Positions 61,036-64,000 of a stretch of 64,000 nt of DNA are shown one piece after another (within the stretch, counting starts at the first letter, position 1; the number at the start of each line of letters is the position of its first letter). Both the position numbers and the translations under genes were made by a program. The notes under the pieces are model-generated. The model was not told the origin of the DNA and did not search any database. It was given only the letters and a program-made list of their open reading frames with translations. The stretch spans positions 14,260,001 to 14,324,000 of the forward strand of contig CM059621.1 of NCBI GenBank assembly GCA_030435675.1, in the 5' to 3' direction. The stretch is from Steinernema hermaphroditum. Its lineage: Eukaryota > Nematoda > Chromadorea > Rhabditida > Steinernematidae.

Positions 61036-62264
61036 AAAGTACATTCTTCTTGAAATAACCATCTGAGTTGGATGAGTCAAGATAATTGTACAGTCCAAAG
61101 ATCTGGAAGCTTTGTGTTCAATTAAAGGTAATCGCCTTGGCATGAATAATTGTTTTAACTGAAATGATTCATGGGATAATTCCGTCCATTCTTGGAACAC
61201 GGATTCCTCAAATACATTCGCATACGCAAACAATACGTGTTCAAATATCTCAAATCTTCGGAGATGTTTCTCCAAGGCCGCTTTTTTATCATGTATTGTG
61301 TACTTCGCATTCGAAGATCTACATCACGTTCACGGCAAGTGTGATCAGCCTACAAGAACTACGCGCCGCAATCCTAATCCTGCACGAACTCAAATTAAGA
61401 TGCATCACGCAAAATTAGAAAAGTTCGTCATATGTTTACATTTTCGACTGATTAAATCCCTCGCATACAGATGGATATTACATCACTTTTTTCCTAAAAC
61501 AACATCCTTGAGCTAATGGGAATAACGAAGTACATTCGAGCAGCTCGAGTCTTTCTTCTTGGTTTCGTTTCAGGTCAAAACAGACGGTAACTGGATGTTC
61601 AAAAATTGATTTCATACCTTTACATATATGGTATTTATCGCGGTGGTGATGGTCTTCTTGGCGAGACGGTGGAACTACGGCTCTCTGATGTTCCTGAGAG
61701 CTCACGAAGCTCACGAAGATTATTGTGCTAACCATGATGAACAAGAGCGATCGCTTATTCAGCTCATTTCTAAGAGAGGCGACCCGACCAATCGGCACAC
61801 ACACAAATGAAGGTCCTTGAACCAACATCACGCAGAGAATGATTTTTGCATATGCACACCGCACTCTACATGCATCGAAAAACTTAAAAGTTCGCTTGTC
61901 AATTGTTCCTATACTCCCAAATATTTCGTGTCTGCAAGAGAACTTTCGCATGTGGGCGTTTAATTTTTTTCTTGTGTTTTTTTGGCCATTATACGGTTGC
62001 TGGATTGTTCACATGCTTCACACATCAAAGATCTGAAAAGACAGCAGATGCACTGGATTCACATTTTGTGAGTTTCATCCTGATGTTTTCTAATTGTTTG
62101 TTCGCCTTGTTTTTTCGTAATGCAGCCAAGTTCACTGTGTTTACGAAAAGTTAGCTAACCTTGTAAATGAACTTGCCCTTGTAAATGCAATAAATTAATG
62201 AGAAATCAGTAAACAATTGAAGTGCCTACAGTAGCCTATAAGAAAACTTACTTGGAACCAATAA

Positions 62265-62615
62265 AAAGTACGCCATACTGTGAACAAGAGTTCGGCAGAT
62301 AGAATCTGGCTCAGGTTGGTTTGGAAATTATGTAGCATGAAGATCTTTGCCACTCATGGAAGTCGCCGAAACTGTTCCACAACTCTGACGTTCACGGATC
62401 CGACTGTAATAAGATGTTCAGATATGAACGACATCCAAAAGAAGAGAGATGTTCAAAAATCTTGCTTGATCAACTTTAACTGTTTTCGTACTGTAGCAAC
62501 GGTTAACACCTAAAGAACTTGGCCAACGACAAAAGTACACTTTACTGTGGACAAGAGTTCAACAAATTATAGCTGAATCAGGTTTGTTTGTAATTTCTGC
62601 AGTAGCACACTTATC
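62265..62615 (+). repeat. Direct repeat pair (62265-62345 and 62533-62615)
   Basis: AAAGTAC, TACTGTG.ACAAGAGTTC, TCAGGTT.GTTTG.AATT and GTAGCA recur in order at a period of about 268 bases. Diverged; no coding potential recognised. Confidence 0.6.
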
Positions 62616-64000
62616 AACTTAGATGCTTTCTTTCCGATAAATAATATGGCGGATGTTCTTAGTACAAGCGCTCTGTTACATAACTGTAACTCCCACTAAA
62701 GTACATACTGCCACCACCAATTTTAGCCATTTTACAGTCCCTAATCAATGGCAGTATGCTGTGGAGAACATCTTATGGCACTGAAAGGCACACTTTCATA
62801 CCGTAGTCGCCGGTCTTTGTCTGTCTTAGGCGCAGGGTCGAAGGCTAGGTCGATGAAAGAGATGTTTAGACGACTCTTTGAATGCTTTCTCTTGTTATTT
62901 GAGTGAAGTGATTTACGACAGCGTCGCCTCGTTGACCGAGTTCAGCAAAGGGCGAGCTTTTAAGTCGCTTAGTGAACATGTAACAAGATCCACGGAAGAT
63001 GCAGAAAAAGAATAGGATGGTGGGATACCCACAACATCGGAGAAACGAACTTGTGCACATTGGGCACAGAGTATGAAAGTCCAGAAGCGGCTGAACAAAC
63101 TGTACGCTCGGTGTACGAGCGTGTACTCTTAAATGAACGGCTTATGCCGTGAAAGGCGCCTCATAAAGCGCAAAAAAGAACAATATCACTCCATAGTTGC
63201 CGCTTCTCTTCTTTTTTCGGCTTTTCTTCTTCGATATCCAAATGAAATGCGGCGATCCCACTAGTTTGCGCGGGCGTCAGAGTGACGAAGTGGTTGAATC
63301 CAGTAGAGGCACGGTGGAGAGGGGCAGCGAACGGAGTGGAGAGTCATCTTGGGTTTGGCTGGCGGCGCAAACTTCGGAGTTGGGGCAAACTTCGGCCTGT
63401 TTAGGTGTAGAGTGACGGTCTTCTTGGCAAGGCGGTGGAACTACGATTCCCTGCTGTTATAGGCCTTCTGGAACCTGGGCGATTTTTGGTTTAACTCTGA
63501 TAATAAATGTTTAATATAATTTAGAATTTGCAAAAATATTGCTTGACCATCTTCAACAGACTTCGCTGAAATCATCAATCACTCCCTGAAATCTCTCAGG
63601 AAATTAGCAACTCGAATTGTAGTAGTTCATGTGTTAGATTACGTATCGGATGGATTAAGGTTGAAGTATGAGTCAGTCACGTGCAGGCGGCATATCTGGC
63701 CGAACTTTGCGTGATCCCTTGGTCTCTCCAGCAGAATTGTATCCATTCGGAGCAGAAGCTCTACAAACTACGTTCTTTTTATTCACCTCTTAAGAACAAA
63801 AGTCTTTTAGTGGGTGCTACGTGCACGCGCAAAAGTCTGATTTCGAATAAAGACAATTGCGTCACAAAGCCAACTGTATTTAAAATGGCATTATAGTCTC
63901 TTTTCTCGTAGCTAAGCGTATTTAATATGACGCAAGACGACCTTCGTCGCGTGCAATCTTTGAAAAAACAGCGTTTCTTAAAAGAGGATAAACTGTATAT

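Larger units (their letters stand above)
54242..64000. other. Gene-free, repeat-rich right end
   Basis: No gene supported. Holds a 94-bp hairpin (54785), family D copies (55098, 57850, 61700), family C copy 2 (57090), a probable LTR (57480-57723), family A (58590), a 1-kb foldback element (60029-61035) and a duplicated pair (62265/62533). At 55710-55745 a short frame MHFAQFTPIFLIL before a TTTTGCAG looks like the start of a signal peptide, but no continuing exon is found. A duplicated GTCTTCTTGGC..GGCGGTGGA segment lies at 61650 and 63419. Confidence 0.5.

Noticed and set aside
61478..61951. A 157-codon minus-strand gene
   Set aside because: Overlaps family D and another duplicated segment (61650/63419), has no domain and no splice or start support.

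Overview
This window looks like AT-rich, repeat-rich nuclear DNA from a nematode. The evidence is gene content: a GT92/DUF23 glycosyltransferase, a four-TM protein with a Cys-rich N-terminus of a type common in nematodes, an IL-17-like cytokine gene and a RING/B-box/coiled-coil gene with a propeller-like front half. Most genes have many 38-47 nt introns with TTTCAG-type acceptors mixed with a few multi-kb introns. Several genes also have an unpaired TTTCAG-like acceptor a few bases before the ATG, as expected for spliced-leader trans-splicing. The genus cannot be fixed from the sequence; the gene families remind me of Steinernema-type clade IV nematodes, but that is only an impression.

Layout. 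720-1799 (+) is an intronless, unrecognised 359-aa protein. 3820-10915 (-) is a six-exon dopamine/tyramine beta-hydroxylase-type copper monooxygenase with all expected copper ligands. 16235-17007 (-) is a four-exon tetraspan membrane protein, followed downstream by decayed duplicates of its 3' end. 20447-25473 (+) is a six-exon GT92 glycosyltransferase. 25.5-43.4 kb holds no gene I can support and is full of short duplicated segments and MITEs. 43473-48642 (+) is a five-exon IL-17-like secreted cytokine gene. 49.4-50.5 kb holds a decayed Tc1/mariner-like relic. 52318-54241 (-) is an eight-exon propeller/RING-like/B-box/coiled-coil gene, and an orphan membrane-spanning exon at 51890-52244 looks like its lost C-terminus. 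54.3-64 kb is again repeats: a probable LTR, a ~1 kb foldback element and dispersed families.

The genes do not form an evident pathway. The monooxygenase would act on biogenic amines in the secretory pathway, the GT92 enzyme on Golgi glycans, the IL-17-like protein as an extracellular signal, and the RING/B-box protein as a cytoplasmic scaffold or E3-like protein. The most striking non-gene signals are: a strongly over-represented heptamer ATTTTTG whose strand preference follows the prevailing gene direction; a tRNA-like SINE family present as separate insertions and inside the arms of a foldback element; a 250-bp perfect CA microsatellite; and several near-perfect hairpins. All exon models were assembled by hand from splice consensus, reading frame and family resemblance, and no database search was run.
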